This document shows, one piece after another, positions 25,435-37,499 of a DNA stretch of 64,000 bases. The stretch comes from Oreohelix idahoensis (taxonomy: Eukaryota; Mollusca; Gastropoda; Stylommatophora; Oreohelicidae), in assembly GCA_024509875.1 (NCBI GenBank), contig JAMPIV010004247.1, forward strand, positions 303,001 through 367,000, given 5' to 3'. The notes below the pieces were generated by a model. That model had not been told where the DNA came from. It did not search any database and saw only the letters and a list, made by a program, of their open reading frames with translations. The position numbers and the translations under genes were made by a program. Each line of letters begins with the position of its first letter. Position 1 is the first letter of the stretch.

Positions 25435-25640
25435 TGTGCTTCTCTGTTCCTCATATGTTGTGCATCTTTGAAGTAGATGTTCAGCAGTCATTTTATCGGT
25501 GCCACAGTCACACTCTTCGGTAGATCCTCTCTTTAGCTTGCTGAAAAGGTGGTATCTCAATCTGTTGTGGCCCGTACGGAGTCTAAAGATTATCATTTGT
25601 TCTTTTCTGTTGAGCTGGTAATATGCATCACTTTTTGTGT
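25435..25640 (-). pseudogene. C-terminal fragment of a LINE protein
   Basis: The minus strand encodes 'YYQLNRKEQMIIFRLRTGHN', then 'RLRYHLFSKLKRGSTEECDC' and 'KMTAEHLLQRCTTYEEQR'. This Arg-x-Arg-Thr-Gly-His / Cys-x-Cys / EHLLQ-C pattern is known from the region after RNase H/RT in non-LTR retrotransposons. It runs directly into the 29-bp minisatellite. Confidence 0.72.
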
Positions 25641-26408
25641 GGCCCGGATGTTCTGCTTCCATTTGTGTTGCCTGGATGTTCTGCTTCCCATTTTTGTGGC
25701 CTGGATGTTCTACTTCCATTTGTGTGGCCTGGATGTTCTACTTCCATTTGTGTGGCCTGGATGTTCTGCTTCACATTTGTGTGGCCTGGATGTTCTGCTT
25801 CACATTTGTGTGGCCTGGATGTTCTGCTTCACATTTGTGTGGCCTGGATGTTCTGCTTCCATTTGTGTGGCCTGGATGTTCTGCTTCACATTTGTGTGGC
25901 CTGGATGTTCTACTTCCATTTGTGTGGCCCGGATGTTCTGCTTCCATTTGTGTGGCCTGGATGTTCTGCTTCACATTTGTGTGGCCTGGATGTTCTGCTT
26001 CCATTTGTGTGGCCTGGTTGTTCTACTTCCAATTTGTGTGGCCTGGATGTTCTGCTTCACATTTGTGTGGCCTGGATGTTCTGCTTCACATTTGTGTGGC
26101 CTGGATGTTCTGATTCACATTTGTGTGGCCTGGATGTTCTGATTCACATTTGTGTGGCCTGGATGTTCTGATTCACATTTGTGTGGCCTGGATGTTCTGC
26201 TTCACATTTGTGTGGCCTGGATGTTCTGCTTCACATTTGTGTGGCCTGGATGTTCTGCTTCACATTTGTGTGGCCTGGATGTTCTGCTTCACATTTGTGT
26301 TGCCTGGATGTTCTGCTTCACATTTGTGTTGCCTGGATGTTCTGCTTCACATTTGTGTGGCCTGGATGTTCTGCTTCCCATTTGTGTGGCCTGGATGTTC
26401 TGCTTATA
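25640..26408 (+). repeat. 29-bp minisatellite
   Basis: The unit is 'GGCCTGGATGTTCTGCTTCA' plus CATTTGTGT (29 bp; some units are 27-28 bp), about 27 units. Because 29 is not a multiple of three and no unit contains a stop, several frames stay open on both strands; none is a gene. Confidence 0.95.
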
Positions 26409-26940
26409 ATATGTTCCAGAGCTCTATTATAGTATAGGACTGATTTGAGTTGAAAATTCTTATTTTAGTGTTGGATGTAAACCCTTTCCATTTCCATATA
26501 TTTTCAAGTGTAATAAAAGTATCTCTTATAATTCACAACATTTATTATCATGGTCTTTTACTTTTCTCTGTGTATTTTCAGACAGATATAACGTATGTCT
26601 CTCTCACCAAACTATTAATCTGTGGTCTTTGTAAAACCGCCAAGCGTTTCTCCTTCTCAGTGGCTATATGGACGAACTAGATAATTTAAACAGGGGATAA
26701 AACGAAGTAACAAGAGTATAAGCTGTTTATACAATCATTTTTTCCATATATTTATTTATTTTTTTTTTTTTGAATATAGTGGCAACCGGACTAAATTGCA
26801 GAAAGGGCCAGCTCCGACCCACTGGCCGGAGATTCCCGATTCATGATTGCATTATAAAATGCAAAATTATATTTCATGTTTTTTGTTTTCCTAATTGGAC
26901 GTGTAGCAATATAATATTAAGTGTATGTATGTATTTTGTT
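26409..26940. other. Unassigned AT-rich sequence
   Basis: Nothing recognised. Confidence 0.4.
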
Positions 26941-27540
26941 CTAGTAACGTAAATCACGAACTCGAGTTTGGAGATCAAGAGAAATCAAGTCCAACACAAA
27001 AATTAGAATCTTCAAGACTAGATGAGCTTCTGTTGCATTGGGAAATATATGGAGATCAAAAGAAATATGGTCCACCTGATGTTCTGTTGTACGGCTCTGA
27101 AATATGAACAACAAAAATAACAACCGAAAAACAACAGACGTTCATAAATGACTGATTGCGCAGAATAGAATTATTAAAAGGGTGCGACAAGGTCACAAAT
27201 GTGGAACTGATAACAAGAACCAGACAAGTGCCAGTGGAACAAGAGATGTGAAGGAGACTCTGGCGATGGATATAACGCACATTGAGGAAACCTGTTGATG
27301 GATTACAAAGCAGCCCTTGTTCTGGAAATCCCAGGGCAAGAGATGCAGAGGTCGACCCCCCCCCCCCCCCTCCCCCCCAAAAAAAAACCCCAAACATGGA
27401 GACGAGAACTCGAAACAGAAATGAAGATGAGGACGACATGGACAGAACTTGAGCAGACGGTACACGACAGGAGAACGTGACAAGTGTTCCTTGAAGGCCT
27501 ATGTTCCTTGGGAATCTGAAGGGTATTGACTGATTTACTG
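26940..27540 (+). repeat. LINE-4 fragment, decayed
   Basis: Contains 'LYGSEI', 'QTFIND', 'LRRIELLKGCDKVTN' and 'LWRWI' followed by 'TLRKPVDG'. These match '[11 protein letters not shown]', '[12 protein letters not shown]' and 'TLRKPLDSI' at 57487-57690, with stops and frameshifts. A C-run at 27356-27378 interrupts it. It ends '...TATGTTCCTTGGGAATCTGA' like the other copies. Confidence 0.72.
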
Positions 27541-28269
27541 AACTTGACATAAAACTGTAGCGATATCATTAAGTGTAAGTACGTATTTTGTTCTAGTACT
27601 GTAACCTAAAACAGGGATGGAAGTATGAGTGGATAATGTGGACACATCCTGTAAGCATAGATTGGTGTGTGTGTGTAAAGTACGTGTGTGTGTACGCGCA
27701 TTTAATAACTCGCTTTCTGAGAGAGAAGAATGGAGACACACAAAAATGTCACATTAACAAGATAGCATGTGTTTGAGTTAATACACTGAAATAATAACTA
27801 TAGTTTATGTCCTTTTTTTTCATGATATTGAAAATTTCGTCTGTTTGTTAAATCTACCTCTCTTTTTTTAATTGTTTATGAGTTACTGACTGCAAACACA
27901 TTCAAATCCTTGCGATGTCAAATGAGTGTTCAGCATTGAAGCTATTATTTGTTCCTTTACATCGTCTGAACTTTCACCTTAGTCACAGATTTTTGTATTT
28001 TAGTTATGAAGCATATATTTACATACGATAATAGGACACGTTTGATGGAAATGTTACTGTCTGCTTTTCCTTTGTTTGTTTGTTATAATCACTCTTTACT
28101 TTGATTGCTTGTTATTATTGGCCTCACTTTTGTTATTCATATCAATGTTTCCAAATGTCGTTGGAGAAGACAGTTTATTGCTGTTGTTATTGATGTTTTA
28201 ATTATGTTGTTGCTTTTTTTTTAAATTTGTTATTGCATTTAATTATGTTTGTTTTCTGATATTAGGGAC
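27541..28269. other. Unassigned AT-rich sequence
   Basis: Nothing recognised; a short (GTGT)n stretch lies near 27665-27695. Confidence 0.4.
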
Positions 28270-28765
28270 TTTTTTTCATTGTCCCATGTCTGTAAGTTTT
28301 TATATGTTGTAGCTGATGTTATCATTGTCTTGTTTCTGTATGTTTTTATATGTTGCAGCTGGTTATCGTTGTCTTGTTTCTGTATGTTTTTATATGTTGT
28401 AGCTGGTTATCAGTCCTGTTTCTGTATGTTTTTATATGTTGTAGCTTCTTATCATTGTCTTGTTTCTGCATGTTTTTATATGTTGTAGCCGATGTTATCA
28501 TTGTTTTGTTTCTGTATGTTTTTATATGTTGTAGCTGGTTATCATTGTCTTGTTTCTGTATGTTTTTATATGTTGTAGCTGCTTATCATTGTCTTGTTTC
28601 TGTATGTTTTTATATGTTGTAGCTGGTTATCATTGTCTTGTTTCTGTATGTTTTTATATGTTGTAGCTGATGTTATCATTGTTTTGTTTCTGTATGTTTT
28701 TATATGTTGTAGCTGGTTATCATTGTCTTGTTTCTGTATGTTGTTTTTATATCTTGTATCTGTGG
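28270..28765 (+). repeat. 44-bp minisatellite
   Basis: The unit is 'TGTTTCTGTATGTTTTTATA' plus TGTTGTAGCTGGTTATCATTGTCT, about 44 bp, roughly eleven units with length variants. Long open frames (LYVFICC...) come from the repeat. Confidence 0.93.
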
Positions 28766-29198
28766 ATTTTTTTATCTGTTGTACCTGTTGTTATTGATCC
28801 ATTTGCTTTATGTTGCCGAGTCAACAAGTCACTGTTTAGTCACTATTAGATCTCTAGTTTCTTGATTATTGTTGGGGTAGTTACTGCTTGTAATGATATC
28901 GAAGTCTTCTGTATTTGATACTGTTGTGGATAGTATTAGTCTTTTATTTCCATATGTAATTGGAAGCACTCCAGTTTGTGTTAATCAATGTCTTGTTACT
29001 TGATATATGTTACAGAATTATGTTTAATGTTTTGTCCTCATGTGTTAGTTTCTGCTGCAGTCAGTACCAACAAGAAATGTCTCAATGTTTTTAGGCGCAA
29101 GAAAATCTTATTATGAGAGGTGTAGAAAAAGCAGACGTTGCTGTTCGTTATAGTTGTTACTGTCATTCACATGCTTGAAATGGTTATTTTTCTTTATT
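28766..29198. other. Unassigned AT-rich sequence
   Basis: Nothing recognised. Confidence 0.4.
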
Positions 29199-29535
29199 TT
29201 CGTACGCCCGCTATTACTCGAGGCGAAATCTCGAGGTTAGTATGTCTAACCTGAGACTGATTTTACGTGAATATCCCTTTTTTCTTGCACAGAGATAGGT
29301 GTCCCTCGCCATTCAGGCAGATACTCGCCGATTTCGGAGGTACCCATTATAGCTGGGTCGGCTCAGGAGCCGTCAGTCCCTGGTCGACGACACTCTTTCA
29401 AAAGCCTTCGCCAGGGCTCGAGTTAAGTCAAAATCCCGGTCGATGAAAAAAAATCTTCAAATGTCCTCGCCCGGGTTTGATCCTGCGTCACCCGGTCACC
29501 AGCGCAGTGTGGTAACCTCTACGCTAGCGCGGCTC
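29199..29535 (-). repeat. SINE-B copy
   Basis: It aligns with the bounded copy at 58090-58453. On the minus strand it starts 'GGAGCCGCGCTAGCGTAGAG' (tRNA-like head), has the B-box-like GGATCAAACCC and the body 'ACTGACGGCTCCTGAGCCGA', and ends 'CTCGAGTAATAGCGGGCGTA'. An exact target duplication was not found here. Confidence 0.82.
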
Positions 29536-31527
29536 CTAAAAGATTATTTCGAATAGTAAGATGACACCTTAGTAAGATGACGAAACCTTTTTGCGATTTA
29601 CTGTGGTGATGTCTGATTTGTTTTTCTTTTAAGACATTGTTTACTAATCTATTTAGGTGCACTTAAAGAACATTGAGTTAAAGACACGAAAGTATCAAGG
29701 GCATACTACTTTGTCATGTATGAATCATTTTTTCACTTAATTTCAAGAATTGTGGAATATTAAAGTTCTCTTGAACAGTCTTTTTACTAGAGGTATTTTC
29801 ATAGTGTTTTGTTGCTCTAGAGTCTTGAATACTGTATCTTTTTTAGTATAATGTTCCATGTTCACAAATGTATAAAAGTTAATGTTTAGCATCTCATTTA
29901 AAACATATAATGTACATTTTTGTTGTTGTGTGGATACATTCATTATTCCTTGTCAAAATCAGTAAAACATGATGTTACCTGTGTCATTGTTTGCTTGTTT
30001 AATCTCGTGTGCCCTGGGAATGAAGGTGAAGAATAAAAGATATGTTAAGAAATAGACAGATGGATGGAACAGAAGATTCGTCCGGAATGACGGGGATAAA
30101 TGAGAGGAAAACATGACATTTTGTAATGCTAATATTCTTACCAGTAGGTTTGAAATCGTATCTTCTTTTCTCCCAACATATTCTGAAGGGTAAGGTAGAT
30201 ATGCTTTTCCCTTTTTGAAAATATGTATGCAGCTGAGCAGTTTTTAGGACTTTTCAGTTGTTTTTTTTTTTAAACAATGTTTGCTGCTTTCTTTTGAGTA
30301 AGGAGTTTCAACCATTTACCATATACATGGAACTGTTGGATTTATCTGGATGTTTTTTCATTTAGTAGCATTACTGGTAGTCTTGAACATAAGCATCTGG
30401 AATTACAGAACAGCAGATTTGTTGTACTTACCTCTCTTCAGGGAGTGATCACAGTGTTATGAGTTTTGCAAACGTGTATCGGATACAAAATATGCCAGTA
30501 TTATTGCTGACAGTTGGCAAAATGAATATTTAACAATCTAATAATAACCGGCCAGGAAAACGACTGGAGATGTAGTGTGTAAATGTCTGGGCCATTCCCG
30601 GTTCTAAATTCCATAGTTCAGTTAGTCATGGGTTCTGTCAGGTTTACTCTCGCAGCAAGGCAAAGACACTGACTGGAAAGACCCAGATTTGAAACCCTAA
30701 AATGCATATCACTTTTGCTAATTTTCTGCTGTCTAGCGTACGCCTCCTTTCTTTCTTTCAAAGTTATAAGTAGGTCTATATTATATTTTCATTACTGATT
30801 TAGTTGTCAAAGGACTTGAATCCAGTGGAAATAATACAGCAATTACCAGCTGTTAAACCCTGACAGGTGAACATGCAAAATGTATGTTTACTTTTTAATT
30901 AAATTTAAACTCATCATTAGCATTTTTTTTCCCCCGTATTTATATTTAAAACTTTATTAAAATTAGGACTATTTTTAAGGCTGAAACAACGAACCCTTAC
31001 AAATTTATTAAAAGTATATATTTTTTTTACAACTATTTGTTTCCAACAAAAAATTTTTTTAAGTATGAATTAAACAGTATAACCACATGTTAAAAAAAAA
31101 AAAATTACACTTCACAACAATTTCACTCAAGCATAAAGCTTACAATGATACAGTACATGAATAAAGTTTATTTAATTAGCTCATAGAATAAAGTAAATAA
31201 AGGAATAGACAATCTGGCAGCTGGCAAGCAGAGGGAAAGGTGAAAATAGAAACTGACAAAATAATGTTTCCCATCAATAAACAATATCCACAACCACATG
31301 AATCAATGGCATCATCCCATATTTAACAATTTAATATACAAGCTTTCATGAATTTTAACAGCCCACATACCAAGTCAAACAGCCCACACACAAAATCAAA
31401 CAGCCAACAAACACAGTCAACACCGGGAATTAAATCTACATCCAGTCTAACGGCTTCACGCTATTTTTATTTTTTTTATTATCACACCTCACAGCTAGCT
31501 GCTAGTGATTGAAATATCCTAAAACTA
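29536..31527. other. Unassigned AT-rich intergenic sequence
   Basis: No coding similarity recognised. A possible tRNA-like head (CAGATTTGAAACCC near 30686) and several poly-T/poly-A runs were noted without support. Confidence 0.4.
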
Positions 31528-31914
31528 GTTTGGTTTTGGTGTTTAGGACCATTTTCATTGCACACAGACAACTCCATCAGTGCTCTGATCTCCTCGCTAA
31601 GATCACACAAGGAGGATTTCAGCACAGTTCACAAACTCTGTAGCACCGGCGAGGATCCCAATATGTGTGTACGGGAATCACACATTCTATAAATATTCTT
31701 GTGGTGGATAGGTTTCCTAATTTAAAAAAAAATATTTTTCCTATTTTTTTTCGTCCTGATCCGAGACAGCTAGGTATCCGATCTCACTACCAGGAGATAA
31801 GTGGGGGAGCATGACATCATTAGGAACCATTGGTTCTGAAAAAAAAAATGTCCATCAATTATATTCCCTGTACTGGGAGCGTAGCTGGTACATTTAGAAT
31901 TCGGGGCGGACGCC
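31528..31914 (-). repeat. SINE-C, full length, with 12-bp TSD
   Basis: Flanked by ATCCTAAAACTA at 31516-31527 and 31915-31926. It is 387 bp and is the reference copy for the interrupted one at 2037-2850. The B box is degenerate here ('CAGCTACGCTCCCAG'). Confidence 0.93.
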
Positions 31915-31926
31915 ATCCTAAAACTA

Positions 31927-32524
31927 AATATTCATCTGATCCAATCACTTCTTCCCTATGTTACATGCAAGCATACAAAACCAGTTAAGAGGAGATTGGA
32001 TTTTCACACACAAAGCAAACCAAGATTACATTTCAAGCATTTCATTTTAACAGAACATCTGTTTGACTTGAAAAATTTAGACAAGTTGACAGCTAACAGA
32101 TCACAACCATGAACAAGTTCTGCTTATCATACAGCAGGTAGATCAGCTATAATTCAATATCATTGGCCACTTATTTGTGACATCAAAGTTTTATCTTTCT
32201 TATTCAGCAGGCAAGTTTTCCACAATATCTTGTTTCTTTACTACAATGGATGGGTGTGAAAAAAAAATCGAAAAAAGGTGATTCGTCTTACAAGGACAAA
32301 AGACAAAGAAAATACCCAACGTTACGGCCACAAGGCCTTCGTCAGGGAAAGGAAAGAAAGTGAAGGCTACATAGGACACACCTTTCTTTACTACAATGCA
32401 CTAAGTTGCTTATTTCCTTTACATAATAAAATGAATTAGTTAATAGGACATTTCTAGTTTAGCATATTGGTAACTGTGGACTGTGTAGTTGACAGAGTTC
32501 TGTCAACAGACAAAGAAAGATAGG
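31927..32524. other. Unassigned sequence with a possible Penelope-like scrap
   Basis: 'AACGTTACGGCCACAAGGCC' followed by TTCGTCAGGGAA (32319-32351) resembles the terminal repeats of Penelope-like elements. No protein-coding part is present; this is a weak suggestion. Confidence 0.3.
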
Positions 32525-32705
32525 GCTACTACTCCCTCAGGCAACTAATGAGGTTGTGCATGAGGCTGGCAACCTCATCATGTCAAACAAACTGCCACAG
32601 AAACCACAGCTACAACAGCATGTGACTGCAGGCTTGCTGACAAGGGAACCAGTTACAGTGGTGGGACCCATATTCTGTAAGGAGCACAAAGGAACATGAA
32701 TGACG
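32525..32705 (+). repeat. SINE-D copy
   Basis: 'GGCTACTACTCCCTCAGGCA', 'ACTAATGAGGTTGTGCATGA', 'GGCTGGCAACCTCATCATGT', 'ACCACAGCTACAACAGCATG' and 'TCTGTAAGGAGCACAAAGGA' follow the family order. Confidence 0.82.
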
Positions 32706-33379
32706 AGTGAATATTGGTAACTACAGGGGGCATGTCTAGTCTGTCATACATTGTACTGGTAACTATAGACATTTCTAGTTGATCAATGTTCTAGCAACAA
32801 TGATGACCTTTCTAGTACTTGTAAGCTGTATAAAGCAACTATGGACACGATGTGTTTTATCGTACTGTGTATTCAATCAATCAATACCCTTAAGCTCCCT
32901 AAGGAGCACAGGCCTTTAACAAACTAAGTACTGGAAACTGGAAAAGTGTACAGATAACTAGGGACATCACTAGTTTATTGAGCAATTTCCTAGGAACTAT
33001 GGACATTTCCAGTTTACCGAACAATGTGCTGGTAAATGTGGACAATTTATTATACATCCCACTGGTGACTCAATGTTTCTAGTTTAGCACATAATGTACT
33101 GGCAATTATGGACATTTCCAGGTCTGGTACCTTGACATTTATGGCATAATATTAATGAAATATTGAGCACATTTGTAAAAATAAACACATTTATATTATG
33201 CCTAGTTTTATTCCAACATTGTTTAATTAAGGTTTCAAAATCTAAAGAGAATAAAACATGGATTGTGAGAAACTCAGGTAGCCAGAATAATACTCTTTGT
33301 ATGTCGCAAGACAGAGAATGACAGATAAGAAGAAGAACAGTACCATGAAAGATCATTAGATTAAAAATGAGCAAAAATA
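32706..33379. other. Unassigned sequence with loose internal repetition
   Basis: The phrases 'ACTATGGACA' and 'TAGTTTA' recur every 40-70 bp between 32720 and 33120, suggesting a very old tandem repeat. No gene. Confidence 0.4.
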
Positions 33380-34115
33380 GCTTTTATATGAAGATTAAGC
33401 AGCAAAAATAGCTTTTATATGAAGATTAAGCAGCAAAAATAGCTTTTATATGAAGATTAGGCAGCAAAAAATAGCTTTTATATGAAGATTAAGCAGCAAA
33501 AATAGCTTTTATATGAAGATTAGGCAGCAAAAAATAGCTTTTATATGAAGATTAAGCAGCAAAAATAGCTTTTATATGAAGATTAGGCAGCAAAAAATAG
33601 CTTTTATATGAAGATTAAGCAGCAAAAATAGCTTTTATATGAAGATTAGGCAGCAAAAATAGCTTTTATATGAAGATTAAGCAGCAAAAATAGCTTTTAT
33701 ATGAAGATTAAGCAGCAAAAATAGCTTTTATATGAAGATTAAGCAGCAAAAATAGCTTTTATATGAAGATTAAGCAGCAAAAATAGCTTTTATATGAAGA
33801 TTAAGCAGCAAAAATAGCTTTTATATGAAGATTAAGCAGCAAAAATAGCTTTTATATGAAGATTAAGCAGCAAAAATAGCTTTTATATGAAGATTAAGCA
33901 GCAAAAATAGCTTTTATATGAAGATTAAGCAGCAAAAATAGCTTTTATATGAAGATTAAGCAGCAAAAATAGCTTTTATATGAAGATTAAGCAGCAAAAA
34001 TAGCTTTTATATGAAGATTAAGCAGCAAAAATAGCTTTTATATGAAGATTAAGCAGCAAAAATAGCTTTTATATGAAGATTAGGCAGCAAAAAATAGCTT
34101 TTATATGAAGATTAA
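33380..34115 (+). repeat. 31-bp minisatellite, about 24 units
   Basis: The unit is 'GCAGCAAAAATAGCTTTTAT' plus ATGAAGATTAA (31 bp). A 32-bp variant (GATTAG before and six A after GCAGC) alternates with the 31-bp form in the first third; the rest is homogeneous. Confidence 0.96.
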
Positions 34116-34189
34116 ATTAAGCAGGAGAAAACATCTGACAAAAATATTTTACACAATCTTGAATGTTATACATTTAAAGCAAAGCTGCC

Positions 34190-34510
34190 TATAATAACAT
34201 CCTTAAATACTACTGAAAAGTCTTAGGGAAAGCAACTGATTTGCCCCATTCAAATGACTGCATGAGGTCCTGAGTATGAAGTGCAGTGTGTGGTGTGGCA
34301 TTAGCATGTTAAAAAATCACATCTTAGGAGAGGAGTCCAGGCCACTTTCTTTGAACTGCCTCTCTCTGAAGACTTACTGCATTTTCATCATACACTCTAT
34401 CAACTGTCTATGAATTTCAACGGGAGCAAAATGTTTGGCCCATGAAAAACTAATAACACTGCGCACTTCTACACGAGGCCACGTTTCAAGTTGTGCTGCC
34501 ATTTTAAACA
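34190..34510 (-). pseudogene. mariner remnant with internal deletion
   Basis: On the minus strand 'MAAQLETWPRVEVRSVI' opens like the N-terminus of mariner transposases. Decayed helix-turn-helix codons ('NAVSLQREAVQ') follow, and then a jump to 'HTALHTQDLMQSFEWG', which corresponds to the region after the second catalytic aspartate. The middle of the gene is missing. It belongs to a different mariner type than 4360-6034. Confidence 0.6.
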
Positions 34511-35036
34511 GAATTAGTCAAGCAACCACTCATATCAATAACTTTGATCGTACTCTCCACTTACACTGACTCACAATTAATGTTGCCACAGAGGGACATT
34601 AAATTTCTTTAAATAAATACAGAGTTATGCCATAGGGAACTTTACGTTTTGATCACATTCACCCCTCATGCATTCACACACAAATCTGTATACAAGTAGG
34701 TTCTCTGTTTTTGCAACTGATGCATTCCTGACATGAAAGCTGTGTAAACAGAATAGGCTACCCCCATTCAAATGCATGTAAACTGGGAGGTAAGTTCTGC
34801 CGCCCTGGAAAATCTACAAATGATGCTTAGCAAATAACTGTTTCTGAGCTTTTCAATTATAATACACATATAATTCAGTAACAGTAATAATAATATTGCA
34901 GAAAACAAACAAAACTTACCTTACAGCAAAAACGTATGGTATTTCCCACCCCTCCAAAACCCTATCTTGGGCCTTAAAGATGCCCACAACTTGAACTAGC
35001 ATTCTCTGTTGTCCGTTCTAGTGTTATGGACATTAG
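34511..35036. other. Unassigned sequence
   Basis: Nothing recognised; may include the end of the mariner remnant. Confidence 0.35.
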
Positions 35037-35335
35037 GGGATGTTGTTGTGCAGATACTACATGACATTAGGGGATGTTGTTGTGCAGATACTACATGACA
35101 TTAGGGGATGTTGTTGTTCAGATACTACATGACATTAGGGGATGCTGTTGTGCAGATACTACATGACATTAGGGGATGTTGTTGTTCAGATACAACATGA
35201 CATTAGGGGATGTTGTTGTGCAAATACTACATAACATTAGGGGATGTTGTTGTGCAGATACTACATGACATGACATTAGGGGATGTTGTGCAGATACATG
35301 ACATTAGGGGATGTTGTTGTGCAGATACAAGTGTT
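35037..35335 (+). repeat. 34-bp minisatellite, about eight units
   Basis: The unit is 'GACATTAGGGGATGTTGTTG' plus TGCAGATACTACAT (34 bp) with a few shortened units at the right end. Confidence 0.95.
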
Positions 35336-35594
35336 ATAAATAAATAATACTGCATTTGCCTCTTTATCCCAAGGAATGTTATTGGTCACTGATTATCACA
35401 ACCAAAATGAAAAGCTCAGGGTACAGTTTTTCAATGTCTCCCCATGAGACCCCCTTCGTAACACGTACACTGTCCAGCCGATACTGCAGTTCCTGCCAAG
35501 TGTTTTGCAGCAGCACAGGGGCAGTCTATTTCAATGAATGTGACCAATAACATTCCTTGGGTTAAGGCTGAAAATACAGTATCATTTATTTGGT
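35336..35594. mobile_element. MITE-like element with about 55-bp inverted ends
   Basis: Left arm 35336-35390 and right arm 35536-35594 are inverted copies. They share 'CCCAAGGAATGTTATTGGTC' exactly and AAATAAATNATACTGNATTT with two changes. No transposase lies between them. The target duplication is uncertain because the left end abuts the minisatellite. Confidence 0.75.
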
Positions 35595-35929
35595 AATGCT
35601 CGTATCCTCTCTAGTTAACCGAACTTCATAATCCGGTGAATAATTCTCAGACACTATATATTCTGCAATTTTCTTTGTCCTACGATGACATATTATTTTA
35701 TATGTGTGTGCGTGTGTGTGTATATATAACCCATTGTATTACATGATTTAAAAGTGTACAGAGGAGCAGCTGTGGCATTACATCACCAGCTTCTGTTAGC
35801 CAAAGTAAAATTAAGAAGCTACAACACAACAAGCTACATGCAACAATTAAATGTGGAATATTACAGAAATTAATAAACAACATTTGATAAAAATAAGAAA
35901 ACAAAAAGCTTTCGCTCACAATTGTAAAA

Positions 35930-36260
35930 TCATATCTGTGTGGGCTCCAGGGATTTTCCTGCTTGTCTATTAATTGTCCTTGATTCACTTCTGTATGACA
36001 TGATAGCTTCTATGTAACAATGAAGAACTGCCATTCTTATTTTCATTGACAAAGACTTGTTGCATAAAATACTGTACATTTGAGTGAATGCTGCTTTTAC
36101 CTGGGCTACTGTACTCTTCTCCCACAAGATGCATCTTCCATGATGCATATGCCATTGCTTTTCTACTCTTAATTCGGAGATGATTTTCCATACGGCATGT
36201 AAATGATGCATATACCTGGGCTATTCTACTCACCTCCGAAATGCGTCTTCCAAGATGCAT
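35930..36260 (-). repeat. Decayed LINE fragment (RT C-terminal region)
   Basis: The minus strand has 'CIQ'-like decay, 'AFTQMYSILCNKSLSMKIRM' and 'AVLHCYIEAIMSYRSESRTI', matching the LINE pattern of a K-x-F / IR-x-L-x-CY-x-x-x-L-x-YG-x-E-x-WT region after the RT domain. Frames are broken. Related pieces are at 17695-17880 and perhaps 38330-38460. Confidence 0.6.
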
Positions 36261-36599
36261 AATTTATCTACTATCAAACCAAATTTTTTTTAAATATATA
36301 TATAATATTCTGTAGATTCACAAAGTGAATATAGTGACAACATTTTTTAAACCACAATTTAAGCATTTACATCTGTTTTCCCCAGTTAGCTCACAGCAAA
36401 TCATCAGTGCATATAAAAATTCTAGTGTGTCTAGTATGAAACACAATAAAGACCAATTTAACCTTGACTGCAATTAAAAAAAAATAAACCATTATGGCAT
36501 ATGAGGTCAATATTTGTCAAAATTCTTGTAAACAGCTAAAGGCACATAACAACTCCACTTTTTAACATATCTGAAAAAAAAAGGGAACAAAATGTACAT

Positions 36600-37050
36600 G
36601 GATGACATTACGATTTCAGTCTGAACAAATCTGAGAAAAACAAAGGTTATGAGCATTGATATAGTCAAATGATAAGCAGACCATACACAGAAAACACTCG
36701 TACAAGTTGTGGATTCCTACAAATATCTTGGCAGCAACAGAAGAAAAAAAACTGAAGGAACAGACACTGATACTGTACCAAAATAAGTTTAAAAAAGGAA
36801 AGAGGAGCTTTCAGTACACTGAGAAATATATGGAAATCAAAAGAAATACAATCTTATCTAGAATAACACCACACACACAAAAATCTTAAACTGCGTCCTA
36901 ATGAATGGCTCTGAAACATGGAAAACAACAAAATGACAACCGAGGTGCTAAGACTTTCATAAATGGTTGCTTGCACAAACTAGATAGATTAGAATGTTAT
37001 AACAAGATCACCAGGACATTGCCTTTTGACAATTAAAATAGTATCCTGAC
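36600..37050 (+). repeat. LINE-4 fragment, decayed
   Basis: 'NGSETWKTT', 'INGCLHKLDRLECYNKITRT' and an upstream 'VVDSYKYLGS'-like remnant (near 36705) show the same region as 57487-57610. Several frameshifts are present. Confidence 0.65.
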
Positions 37051-37424
37051 TAGCTCAAAATAAAGACATTTTTTAAGACAACACCCGGAGTCAGTTATGA
37101 TGTATGCTCGAGAGTTTCACAGCACAACACTCTACCACTCAGGATAATCGCAACAATATTTGCACACAAGTGTCAGATTTGCTAAGCAGTTAGAACACCT
37201 GTCTCATGGCAAAGTTACCAGATTCCAGGACCAAAACCTGGTAGCGCCACACGCTAGTTTACCCTTCTGTAAATAGGTACTAGACTCTACTCCTGGGTTA
37301 GAGAAGGCATTTTTCAGCAAATCTTCTGGTGAAACTGTCGGTTTAATTTCCTCAACACTCTCACTTTCCTAATAAGCTCTTTATGTCTGATCCCCCCCAA
37401 ACCCCCCCCCCCCCCCATGAACAC

Positions 37425-37490
37425 AGCGCATACTACGCTGGCTAGGCCAAGTCCATCACACTGAAGATGGTCGCATTCCCCCACCCAGAA
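37425..37490 (+). repeat. Short LINE-3 fragment
   Basis: Codons for 'RILRWLGQVHHTEDGRIP' match '[20 protein letters not shown]' of LINE-3 (47297-48830). A C-rich run precedes it. Confidence 0.65.
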
Positions 37491-37499
37491 AAAAAAAGC

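Noticed and set aside
25549..26437. Long open frames in several phases on both strands (up to about 197 codons)
   Set aside because: A 29-bp repeat without stops keeps all frames open; no conserved protein.
28249..28797. Cys/Phe/Tyr-rich open frames resembling membrane proteins
   Set aside because: They come from the 44-bp minisatellite and have no start or splice context.
33380..34115. Regular 31-bp units look like a CRISPR array
   Set aside because: The units are head-to-tail copies without unique spacers, in a eukaryotic genome; this is a minisatellite.
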